Shown: in pieces, positions 1 through 7,083 of the stretch | Numbering within the stretch: position 1 is the stretch's first letter | How the letters are laid out: every line of letters begins with the position of its first letter | From: JBJENW01 sp051880395 | GTDB lineage: Bacteria > Bacillota > Clostridia > Lachnospirales > Lachnospiraceae | Reading direction: 5' to 3' | DNA length: 29,572 bases | NCBI GenBank assembly: GCA_051880395.1 | Contig: JBJENW010000010.1 | Coordinates: forward strand, 1-29,572 | Position numbers and translations under genes: made by a program | Notes under the pieces: generated by a model | Told to the model about the DNA's origin: nothing | Databases searched by the model: none | What the model saw: the letters and a program-made list of their open reading frames with translations, nothing else

Positions 1-168
1 AGCCATCCGAGCTCACTATCATTTCTGCCAAAGCCACTTTTGAACCAGCCGCCCCTGTGTTCGCTCCCAGCCGAATGCCGGAAACTGTGTATTGGAAACG
101 ATTGGTTGAGATGTTTTTTGTCAAAGTTTCCAAAAAGTAAAAGTCAATAAAGTAGTGATCTGCTCGAC
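1..168. repeat. Partial copy of the palindromic intergenic repeat (cut by window edge)
   Basis: This stretch matches, in inverted orientation, the left arm of the complete element at 532-1032. Two exact matches are easy to see: 9-27 is the reverse complement of 675-693, and 81-100 is the reverse complement of 599-618. It also resembles the right arm in direct orientation (about 869-1032), but less closely. Both copies end in a similar terminus, GCTCGAC at 162-168 and 1026-1032. The window starts inside the repeat, so its outer half is not visible. I see no credible coding sequence in it. Confidence 0.8.
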
Positions 169-531
169 CATATTTCTACTATGATTTTCATTTCGAGTAG
201 ATAATTTTACAGTTTAAATATGTTGTATATTCAGCGTTTTTAAGAAATATCCATAGAATATGTACGCATAATATATGCTCAGAAATATTCTATTTTTATA
301 GAGCAATTACAGATAAAAGCATTTTCCCTGAAATGTGGAAAATTTGATTGGGCAGCCATAGGAATCATACATTTTGAAGGAAGTATCTCTGCTTAGAAAT
401 TTCGAATCTAAAAATTTGTATGATACAGAGTTTCGCTTATATTCATTCTGCTTGTAATCACAGAATCAAGAAATATATTTTTGTTTATAGCTTATGAGTA
501 AATATGAAAAATATAAATATATGAAAACAAA
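169..531. other. AT-rich spacer between two repeat copies, no gene seen
   Basis: About 360 bp of strongly AT-rich sequence lies between the partial repeat (1-168) and the full element (532-1032). I find no ORF with a ribosome binding site, no RNA gene and no clear terminator. Its base composition contrasts sharply with the more GC-rich repeats on both sides. Those flanking repeats are inverted relative to each other, so this segment could in principle invert by recombination; that is inference only. Confidence 0.6.
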
Positions 532-1032
532 GTTGAGCAAATCGCAACATTACTCCCCTCACTTTTCAAAAATTCTGACGAAAAACATCTCAACCAAACG
601 TTTCCAATACACAGTTTCCGGTATTTGGCGGGGGTACACAAGGGGCGGGGCTGCTGGCAGGGAAGTGGCTTTGACAGAAATGATAGTGAGCTCGGGTGGG
701 GAAACTTGCGATGCCTTTCCTGTCTTGCCGTAAGGCGGACCGGCTGTGCGGATGTGTACGCCAGAGAAAGAATCCGATTTTGAATCTTTCTCTGGCGTAC
801 ACATTCGTGCAGACTGTCCGACCTACGGAAGACAGGAAAAATCAAGCATCGCAAGTTTCCCCGCCCGAACTCGACTTCATTTCTGTCTAGCCACTTCCCT
901 GCCAGCAGCCCCGCCCCTTGTGTACCCCCGCCAAATGCCGGAAACGTCCGCATAGGAAATCTCCCGGTTGAGATATTTTTCGTCAAACTCCCCAAAAAGT
1001 AGCAGAGTCAGTAACGTAGTGGTTTGCTCGAC
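532..1032. repeat. About 500 bp imperfect palindromic element with terminal inverted repeats
   Basis: The left arm (532-770) and right arm (786-1032) are imperfect inverted repeats along almost their whole length. They meet at a perfect 17 bp stem (754-770 with 786-802) around a 15 nt loop. The outer ends are GTTGAGCAAAT (532-542) and the related TTTGCTCGAC (1023-1032). The arms are more GC-rich than the surroundings. Many ORFs of 60-170 codons cross it on both strands, but none has a good ribosome binding site or familiar protein content, so I treat it as non-coding. It lies just downstream of the LysM gene (stop at 1059) and could end that transcript. It may be a MITE-like or other dispersed intergenic repeat; I cannot assign a family. 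Confidence 0.8.
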
Positions 1033-1058
1033 AAATCAGAAGTTTCGTATTCAGTTGT

Positions 1059-2345
1059 TTATGGTAAAATCAATTTCTGTCCCGTGATCAGATGATCCGC
1101 GTCTGTAATTTGATTTTGCTCACAAATCTGCTGTTTTATGGATATCGATTGATAGCGTTTCATACAAATGCTATCAAGGGTATCGCCCTGTTTTACAACA
1201 TAAATGTGATCCGCCTCCGAATCTGATGTCGCTGTCTGACTGCTGGAATTTTGTTTTTCTTCTTTTTCCGGTGCAATCGTTTCCGATACATCGGATGGTT
1301 TTTCATCAACATGTTCTTCTTTTTTCGCTTCTGTTTCCTTTTTTTGCTTGTCCTCTTTTTTCTCCTGCTTTTTTTCTTTTACTCCTCCTTCCACATTTTC
1401 TACTAAAACATGTCCGCCTGTTTTTTGCACATCCTCTGTCTCATCGCTGAGGACAGCAGCTTCTTTTTGGGACATCCAGTTTTTTGCTGCACGATTATAT
1501 GCCAAAACCCCTTCTTTTGCCATTACTGAAATGGTCTGTTCTACTTTTTTCATCTGATCAGTCCCGCCAAATATGGTCGCTCCATAGAAAATTGCCGCAA
1601 CAGCCATTGTTCCTGTTAGTGCATACAAAAATCCATGTCCATGGGAATGTCTGTTTTCTTTTTCTTTTTGTTCATTTAACATTTCACGATAGCTTTTGAT
1701 TGTCTGCCCTCTGTTCGCATTTTGATTTCCGCGTGGCAGATATTCTTTTTCCACACGATATCCCGGCTTCTGGTCCGCGATCATGTATTCCTGCATTTGT
1801 GGATTTTTTTCATAATAAATGTAATATCCGCCTTTCCGTAAAACCCCTCCGTTTTCACGCACAAAAAAAGATTCTTCCCCATGCATAAAATCAGATAAAT
1901 AAAATACCTTTTCCGGTCCATCAAAATATTTTTTCTGCACCTGTTCTAATTCCGGAATATTTTCTTCTTCGCCATTATTTTTCAAATGATACCACCCTAC
2001 TATCTGGAGATCATCAAAATATTTTTTCATCGTCTGATACAGTTCCTCCCAAGTCTGATCCTGTAAAAAAATCTGCACTTTTTGACCTTTTTCTCTGTGA
2101 ACGCCTACGGCACCACTGATAAATAATTGTGTTTTTTCCCCTTGCTGACACGTTTTTCCTAGTAGGATTCCCACACAGTCTTCTTGCTGCTGTGCGCCCC
2201 TGTGTAAATATGTATACACATAATCTTCCAGATAGATACATAGTTTTCCATCCGGGTTTCCAATCTGTCTAAGATTGCGTAACCTCGATTGAACTTCTGT
2301 CTGTTCCTTTTTTTCTTTCGCCTCATTCTGAATAATCTCGATCAT
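1059..2345 (-). CDS. Membrane-anchored LysM protein with degenerate JAB-like N-terminal domain
   Basis: A protein of 428 residues. Residues about 30-190 resemble the JAB/MPN-like head found on LysM proteins of Lachnospiraceae. Around the usual JAMM metal site it reads VGWYHLKNN, which lacks the HxH pair, so I infer no peptidase activity. A hydrophobic segment at about 238-259 is the only membrane span. After it comes a long Lys/Glu-rich, low-complexity linker (about 320-380), then a C-terminal LysM domain (about 383-428, with VVKQGDTLDSIC and GQKLILP). The topology is probably cytoplasmic N-terminus and peptidoglycan-binding C-terminus outside. Its ATG overlaps the stop of a possible upstream small ORF (ATGA), and AGGAAAG lies upstream as a ribosome binding site. 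The function is unknown; a cell-wall sensing or anchoring role is inference. Confidence 0.8.
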   Translation of the reverse strand: MIEIIQNEAKEKKEQTEVQSRLRNLRQIGNPDGKLCIYLEDYVYTYLHRGAQQQEDCVGILLGKTCQQGEKTQLFISGAVGVHREKGQKVQIFLQDQTWEELYQTMKKYFDDLQIVGWYHLKNNGEEENIPELEQVQKKYFDGPEKVFYLSDFMHGEESFFVRENGGVLRKGGYYIYYEKNPQMQEYMIADQKPGYRVEKEYLPRGNQNANRGQTIKSYREMLNEQKEKENRHSHGHGFLYALTGTMAVAAIFYGATIFGGTDQMKKVEQTISVMAKEGVLAYNRAAKNWMSQKEAAVLSDETEDVQKTGGHVLVENVEGGVKEKKQEKKEDKQKKETEAKKEEHVDEKPSDVSETIAPEKEEKQNSSSQTATSDSEADHIYVVKQGDTLDSICMKRYQSISIKQQICEQNQITDADHLITGQKLILP

Positions 2346-2437
2346 ACCCTCACTCTCTTTCCTCGATCTCTGCCATTGATACGATTCTCTTTTACCCGAA
2401 TCATAACATACATCTTATGCTGATTTTGCTGTTTCAT
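2342..2437 (-). CDS. Possible 31-residue basic small ORF coupled to the LysM gene
   Basis: Reading the minus strand upstream of the LysM gene, an ATG at 2437 opens a 31-codon frame. It begins MKQQNQHKMY and ends GRDRGKRVRV, and it closes with a TGA that overlaps the LysM start as ATGA. A good ribosome binding site, GGAGAG, sits 7 nt before its ATG. The predicted peptide is short and very basic, with no membrane segment. The ribosome binding site plus the ATGA junction argue for real translation, either as a small protein or as a leader that couples translation to the LysM gene. I do not recognise a family, and a chance ORF of this size cannot be excluded. Confidence 0.4.
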   Translation of the reverse strand: MKQQNQHKMYVMIRVKENRINGRDRGKRVRV

Positions 2438-2473
2438 GACAGGTCTCTCCGATGGTTTTTTCGATTTTATGAC

Positions 2474-2510
2474 AAAAAAGGCTGCCGCATTTCTGCGACA
2501 GCCTGTCCTT
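2474..2510 (-). terminator. Rho-independent terminator after the transketolase genes
   Basis: An 11 bp stem (2479-2489 with 2494-2504, one G-T wobble) around a TTTC loop is followed on the minus strand by a run of six T. It lies 20-55 nt past the transketolase C-half stop and separates that run from the LysM gene. Confidence 0.85.
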
Positions 2511-2529
2511 TTTGTATGATTTTGTTTGA

Positions 2530-3468
2530 TTAAACAAATGCTTTGATTTTTTTGTAGATACTTTCTGCATCTAAACCGTATTTTTTGATCAGCTCTAAAG
2601 CCGGACCGGATTCACCGAAGACATCATTGATTCCGATTTTTTTCATCAATGTTGGTGCATTTTCGCTCAAGACATCGCTGACTGCACTTCCGAGTCCGCC
2701 AATTACAGAATGTTCTTCTACGGTAACCACTTTTCCGGTTTCTTTTGCAGCAGAAATGATCAACTCCTCGTCAATTGGTTTGATCGTATGGATATTGATC
2801 ACTTTTGCATGAATTCCATCTGCCTCTAACATTTTTGCAGCCTCTAACGTCTCTGATACACAAAGCCCCGTCGTAAAGATTGCTACATCTTTTCCTTCTT
2901 TCAGTACGATCCCTTTTCCCAATTCAAATTTGTAAGTCTTAGGATCATTGATCACCGGAACTGCAAGACGTCCAAAGCGCAGGTAAACCGGTCCCTTATG
3001 TGCATAGGCGGCGCGAACTGCTGCTTTTGCCTCCGTATCATCACTCGGATTGATCACCACCATGCCCGGAATCTCGCGCATTAATGCGATATCCTCTAAA
3101 CACTGATGCGTTGCACCGTCTTCACCTACGGAGATTCCAGCATGAGTTGCACCGATTTTTACATTTAGATGTGGGTATCCAACGGAGTTACGAACCTGCT
3201 CATACGCACGTCCTGCTGCAAACATTGCAAAGGAGCTTGCAAACGGTACTTTGCCACAAGCAGCGAGACCAGCAGCAATTCCGATCATATTGCTTTCTGC
3301 GATGCCACAATCGATATGGCGTTCTGGAAACGCCTTTTTAAAAATGGCTGTTTTGGTTGCTGCTGCAAGGTCAGCATCTAATACGACCAGATCCTCATGC
3401 TCTTTGCCAAGCTCTACAAGTGCATTTCCATAACTTTCGCGTGTTGCGATCTTCTTTACTTCTGACAT
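2530..3468 (-). CDS. Transketolase, C-terminal subunit
   Basis: A 312-residue protein matching the pyrimidine-binding and C-terminal domains of transketolase. It pairs with the separate N-terminal subunit encoded just upstream. Transketolase moves two-carbon ketol units between sugar phosphates in the non-oxidative pentose phosphate pathway, using thiamine diphosphate. The segment DCGIAESNMIGIAAGLA carries the glutamate (E58) that activates the cofactor. The conserved GISVGEDGATHQ stretch follows at about residue 111. The C-terminal half (about 190-312) is the usual domain III. Its start overlaps the N-subunit stop by 13 nt, which fits coupled synthesis of the two subunits. Split transketolases are common in Firmicutes, and 1-deoxyxylulose phosphate synthase is excluded by its different, fused architecture. 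Confidence 0.95.
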   Translation of the reverse strand: MSEVKKIATRESYGNALVELGKEHEDLVVLDADLAAATKTAIFKKAFPERHIDCGIAESNMIGIAAGLAACGKVPFASSFAMFAAGRAYEQVRNSVGYPHLNVKIGATHAGISVGEDGATHQCLEDIALMREIPGMVVINPSDDTEAKAAVRAAYAHKGPVYLRFGRLAVPVINDPKTYKFELGKGIVLKEGKDVAIFTTGLCVSETLEAAKMLEADGIHAKVINIHTIKPIDEELIISAAKETGKVVTVEEHSVIGGLGSAVSDVLSENAPTLMKKIGINDVFGESGPALELIKKYGLDAESIYKKIKAFV

Positions 3469-4292
3469 AATGTTTCACCTACCTTTTTCAAATCTTCCAC
3501 TGCAACTGCATACTGTTCATCATTTGGCGCTGTTCCATGCCAGGATGCCTGATTTTCCATAAAGGAAACATCTTTTCCTTTTACAGAGTGTACAATGATC
3601 GCGGTCGGCTGTCCTTTTGTGTTTCTTGCCTCTGTAAATGCCGCGCGGATCTCATCAAAATTGTGTGCGTCGATATTTAATACATGGAAATTGAATGCTT
3701 CAAATTTCTTGTCGATCGGATATGGGGAGCAGACATCAGCGACATCTCCATCAATCTGTAAACCATTGTTATCCACTACAACTACCAGATTATCCAATTT
3801 TCTGTGTCCGGCAAACATCGCTGCTTCCCAGATCTGACCTTCCTGAATCTCACCATCGCCGCAGATTGCATAGACGCGATAATCAGCCTGATCCATTTTT
3901 CCCGCCAATGCCATACCGACTGCTGCGGATAATCCCTGACCTAAAGAACCACTGGACATATCTACACCTGGTGTGCCTTTCATATCCGGATGTCCCTGCA
4001 GATAAGAGCCTACGTGTCGCAATGTGGTCAGATCTTCAACTGGGAAGAATCCTCTGTGTGCAAGTGTTGCATACAGAGCCGGTGCCACATGACCTTTGGA
4101 TAATACCAGACGATCCCGGTCTGCTTTTTTCGGTTCCTTCGGGTCGACGTTCATCTCCTCAAAATACAGATATGTCATCACATCTGCAATCGACAAAGAT
4201 CCGCCCGGATGACCGGATTTTGCACTGTGGACACCGTCAATGATCCCTTTACGAATATCAACAGCTTTTTTTTGAAGTTCTAAATTCGTCAT
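3456..4292 (-). CDS. Transketolase, N-terminal subunit
   Basis: A 278-residue protein equal to the diphosphate-binding domain of transketolase. Visible motifs are SGHPGGSLS (26-34), LSKGHVAPALYA (about 64-75), SGSLGQGLS (114-122) and the thiamine diphosphate/Mg site GDGEIQEGQIWEA (145-157) followed by DNN (174-176). It forms the active enzyme with the C-terminal subunit encoded immediately downstream in an overlapping frame. The ATG has a strong ribosome binding site (GGAGGAAAAGGA). A 76 nt gap without an evident terminator separates it from recR upstream, so read-through from the dnaX-ybaB-recR operon is plausible. Confidence 0.95.
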   Translation of the reverse strand: MTNLELQKKAVDIRKGIIDGVHSAKSGHPGGSLSIADVMTYLYFEEMNVDPKEPKKADRDRLVLSKGHVAPALYATLAHRGFFPVEDLTTLRHVGSYLQGHPDMKGTPGVDMSSGSLGQGLSAAVGMALAGKMDQADYRVYAICGDGEIQEGQIWEAAMFAGHRKLDNLVVVVDNNGLQIDGDVADVCSPYPIDKKFEAFNFHVLNIDAHNFDEIRAAFTEARNTKGQPTAIIVHSVKGKDVSFMENQASWHGTAPNDEQYAVAVEDLKKVGETLCQK

Positions 4293-4368
4293 AACTTTCC
4301 TTTTCCTCCTAATTCAATCATGCACTCGCATAATTTCTGCTCATTTTCCCAATACACGTTTTCTCTTT

Positions 4369-4965
4369 CTACAGCTCCACACGGCCTTCTAACGCACGAA
4401 GCAGGGTTACCTCATCAATATATTCCAAATCTCCGCCTACCGGAACGCCGCTGGCGATTCTGGATACCTTTATTCCGGTCGGTTTGACCAGCTTGCTGAT
4501 ATACATGGCCGTTGTCTCGCCTTCTAAGCTGGAATTTGTCGCAATGATCACTTCTTTTACATCGCCTTGCAACCGCTGCATCAGTTCTTTTAATTTGATA
4601 TCATTCGGTCCGATTCCAAGCATCGGCGAGATTGCACCATGTAAAACATGATACACGCCTTCGTATTTTCCGGTTTTCTCATATGCCGCAAGATCCCGGG
4701 TATCTTCTACCACCATGATCTGAGACGCATCCCGCTTTGGATTGCTGCATATCGGACACAACTCCTGATCTGTCAGTGTGAAACACTGTTTGCAATACTG
4801 GACATTTTTTCGGGCGTCGATCAACACGTCAGACAACCGTTTGACATTTTCTACCGGCATATTCAAAATATGAAACGCCAGACGCTGTGCTGATTTTGCA
4901 CCGATCCCCGGAAGCTGAGACAATTCCTCAATCAACTGATTAATTTGTTTACTATAATATTCCAT
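4369..4965 (-). CDS. recR: Recombination protein RecR
   Basis: A 198-residue RecR, the usual length. It begins with the helix-hairpin-helix region (ELSQLPGIGAKSAQRLAFH, about 14-32), then a zinc motif with cysteines C58, C61, C70 and C73, then the Toprim domain starting at VVEDTRDLAAYE (about 85-96). A conserved C-terminal stretch, GVPVGGDLEYIDEVTLLRAL, follows. RecR acts with RecO and RecF to load RecA on gapped DNA. The start lies 9 nt after the ybaB stop. The dnaX-ybaB-recR order is a widely conserved bacterial operon, which supports all three calls. Confidence 0.97.
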   Translation of the reverse strand: MEYYSKQINQLIEELSQLPGIGAKSAQRLAFHILNMPVENVKRLSDVLIDARKNVQYCKQCFTLTDQELCPICSNPKRDASQIMVVEDTRDLAAYEKTGKYEGVYHVLHGAISPMLGIGPNDIKLKELMQRLQGDVKEVIIATNSSLEGETTAMYISKLVKPTGIKVSRIASGVPVGGDLEYIDEVTLLRALEGRVEL

Positions 4966-4974
4966 GTTCTTTGT

Positions 4975-5319
4975 CTAGAAAGGAAATCCTCCGCCCAATC
5001 CACCTGTGATCGCACTCATAGACTGTGCGGAAAGTTCTTCCATTTGCCGTAATGCTTCATTTGTCGCTGCCATGATCAAGTCTTCTAACATCTCGACATC
5101 ATCTGGATCAACCGCTTCCGGGTCAATCTTCACTTTCGTCACTTCGCGCTTACCAGAAACAGTCACTTCTACAACTCCGCCACCAGCTTTTGCACTGACT
5201 TCTTTTTCTTCTAACTCTTTCGTTGCCTCTTCCATCTGCTTCTGCATTTTCTGCGCCTGCTTCATCAGATTGTTCATATTTCCCGGCATACCACCCGGAA
5301 ATCCACCTCTTTTTGCCAT
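4975..5319 (-). CDS. YbaB/EbfC-family nucleoid-associated protein
   Basis: A 114-residue protein of the YbaB/EbfC family, small dimeric DNA-binding proteins that coat the nucleoid. It has a Gly/Met-rich head (GGFPGGMPGNMNNLMKQAQKMQKQM), the helical coiled region (about 17-45) and the conserved core with VEVTVSGKREVTKVKIDPEAV. The tail is again Gly/Phe-rich (GGLGGGFPF). The start has AAAAGGAG as ribosome binding site. It sits between dnaX and recR as in many genomes. The 115 nt gap to dnaX is longer than elsewhere in this operon; I see no terminator in it. Confidence 0.95.
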   Translation of the reverse strand: MAKRGGFPGGMPGNMNNLMKQAQKMQKQMEEATKELEEKEVSAKAGGGVVEVTVSGKREVTKVKIDPEAVDPDDVEMLEDLIMAATNEALRQMEELSAQSMSAITGGLGGGFPF

Positions 5320-5434
5320 TTCTTTTCTCCTTTTATACTTGATTGAACGCGCTCTAATTTACATGTCGGGCACGCATATTCGCTGTCTTTTTTTCAGTCT
5401 CGACTTCTATCTTAACATGGATTTGTAAAATTGG

Positions 5435-7003
5435 CTAGTCCTCTATTGTAATATCCATGTGAATCTTATCTTTCATAAAAGACAAAAGATCCGGATAGAT
5501 TTCATTTCCCGGCTGCCCGGAATCGTTATATTTCATCTGAACCTCTACCTGTCGTCCGGTTTTTTCTGCGATCAACTGCTGCAGTCTTTCTGCACTTGCA
5601 GTTCTTTCTGCCATCCCATAGGCTGTTTCATCATCAAACACGACAATCAGCCTGTTTTCTCCTCCCAGACTGACGGTGGCCTGTTTCAAATAATGATACA
5701 TCAAACCATCCATTCCTTTAATAATGGCACTCCAGCTTTTTGTCACTTCCAGTATCTCTTCCGGAATCGCCTTGGGAAGTTCTGCGGTTTTTACTATTTT
5801 TTTTTCTGCTTCCTGCGGTTGCTCTACTACTTTTGTCGATACAAAGTTTCCGCTTTCTATTTTTTTCTCTAACTGTTCGATTCTTCCGACCAGAGATTCT
5901 TTTGTCGATTCCATCTGTGGACAGCAAAGCCGAATCAGTGATACTTCTAACAAAATCCTTTTCTGAGTTGAATATTTTAACTGCCCGGACAAATCCGAAA
6001 AAATCCGAATAAAGCGATACAGATCTTCTGCTGAAACCAGTTCTGTCTCTTCTTTTAACAATGCAAGATTTTCACTGGACATATCTAAGACATCTTCCAT
6101 ATCCGGTGCACTCTTCATCAACAACAGATTCCTCAGATACCAGGTAAAATCATTCACAAACTGTCCAAGTTCTCTGCCTTGTATGACAAGTTCTTCTAAG
6201 AGTTCGATCACACCGGAAATATTTTTATCTAAAATCTGTCTTAGCAGGCGACTGAAAACCTCTGTGTCAACCACACCAAGCACATCTAACACCTTATCAT
6301 ACGTCAATGTCTCACCAAGATAAAACGCAATGCTCTGATCTAAAAGACTTAACGCATCACGCATGGAGCCATCCCCCGCCTTTGCGATATAGCGAACCGC
6401 TTTTTCTTCTGCCTGCACGGATTCTTTTTCCAACAATTCGTTTAAACGGGCCGCAATCGTATCAATGGAAATTCTGTGAAAGTCATATCTCTGACAGCGC
6501 GATAAAACAGTTACCGGAATCTTATACGCTTCTGTTGTCGCCAAAATAAAGATTACATACGCCGGCGGCTCCTCTAATGTTTTCAACAGTGCGTTAAACG
6601 CACCTGTCGACAACATATGCACCTCGTCAATGATATAGACCTTATATTTTCCCTCGGTCGGAGAATAGGCAACTTCCTCCCGAATCTGTCGGATATTATC
6701 GACACCGTTATTTGATGCCGCATCAATCTCGATCACATTCATGGAGCTTCCTTTTGCAATCGAACGGCAAGACGCACATTCGCCACATGGGCTTCCATCA
6801 ATAGGATGCTCACAATTTACTGCTTTAGCAAAGATTTTGGCAATTGTAGTTTTTCCGGTTCCTCTGGTCCCACAGAAAAGATAGGCATGACCGATACGAT
6901 CTGCCTTGATCTGATTTTTCAGTGTCGTTACAATATGATCCTGCCCTTTTACATCTTCAAATGTAGTCGGACGGAACTTTCGATACAATGCCATATAAGA
7001 CAT
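5435..7003 (-). CDS. dnaX: DNA polymerase III subunits gamma/tau
   Basis: A 522-residue clamp-loader ATPase. The AAA+ module shows Walker A GTRGTGKT (45-52), a zinc site with C64, C73, C76 and C79, Walker B IIDEVH (124-129), sensor ILATTE and the SRCQRYDF motif. It drives loading of the sliding clamp in the replisome. The C-terminal tau-specific part is short compared with E. coli. An A9 tract (minus-strand reading of 5797-5805) lies at codon about 400, preceded by the Shine-Dalgarno-like AGGAAG. A -1 shift there would stop at 5718 and give a product of about 428 residues, close to the size of E. coli gamma. The start ATG has GGAAGGGG upstream. Downstream genes are ybaB and recR. Confidence 0.96.
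   Translation of the reverse strand: MSYMALYRKFRPTTFEDVKGQDHIVTTLKNQIKADRIGHAYLFCGTRGTGKTTIAKIFAKAVNCEHPIDGSPCGECASCRSIAKGSSMNVIEIDAASNNGVDNIRQIREEVAYSPTEGKYKVYIIDEVHMLSTGAFNALLKTLEEPPAYVIFILATTEAYKIPVTVLSRCQRYDFHRISIDTIAARLNELLEKESVQAEEKAVRYIAKAGDGSMRDALSLLDQSIAFYLGETLTYDKVLDVLGVVDTEVFSRLLRQILDKNISGVIELLEELVIQGRELGQFVNDFTWYLRNLLLMKSAPDMEDVLDMSSENLALLKEETELVSAEDLYRFIRIFSDLSGQLKYSTQKRILLEVSLIRLCCPQMESTKESLVGRIEQLEKKIESGNFVSTKVVEQPQEAEKKIVKTAELPKAIPEEILEVTKSWSAIIKGMDGLMYHYLKQATVSLGGENRLIVVFDDETAYGMAERTASAERLQQLIAEKTGRQVEVQMKYNDSGQPGNEIYPDLLSFMKDKIHMDITIED
5797..5805 (-). promoter_or_regulatory. A9 slippery tract inside dnaX, candidate frameshift or slippage site
   Basis: Nine consecutive A on the coding strand, in frame as GAA AAA AAA ATA. 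It is preceded 3 nt upstream by AGGAAG and followed by a weak CTTCC/GGAAG hairpin. The -1 frame runs 26 more codons to a TAA at 5718-5720. DnaX gamma is made by frameshifting in E. coli and by transcriptional slippage on A9 in Thermus, so the arrangement is suggestive but untested here. Confidence 0.45.
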
Positions 7004-7022
7004 AAAAATTCCCCTTCCGAAG

Positions 7023-7056
7023 AATAACCTGACAGCCCAAAAGCCGTCAGGTTATC
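7023..7056. terminator. Strong hairpin between pfkA and dnaX
   Basis: A perfect 10 bp stem (7024-7033 with 7046-7055) with a 12 nt loop fills the gap between the pfkA stop and the dnaX ribosome binding site. On the minus strand it is followed only by TTCTTCGG, a poor U-tract. The T-rich side is on the plus strand. It may be a weak terminator for pfkA, a block to antisense transcription, or a leader hairpin of dnaX. Confidence 0.45.
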
Positions 7057-7083
7057 CGATTTTTCTTTTCTTTTTCGATTCGC

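Noticed and set aside
492..995. A 167-codon minus-strand ORF and several overlapping ORFs across the repeat element
   Set aside because: They run through both arms of a palindrome, have no good ribosome binding site and no recognisable domain; the DNA repeat explains them.
5718..5927. A 69-codon ORF inside dnaX as a separate gene
   Set aside because: No ribosome binding site of its own; more interesting as the -1 frame reached from the A9 tract, as listed in the findings.
7004..7083. An SRP RNA gene next to dnaX, as in some Firmicutes
   Set aside because: The gap is only 80 nt and lacks the conserved GNAR-loop helix; it holds a single simple hairpin.
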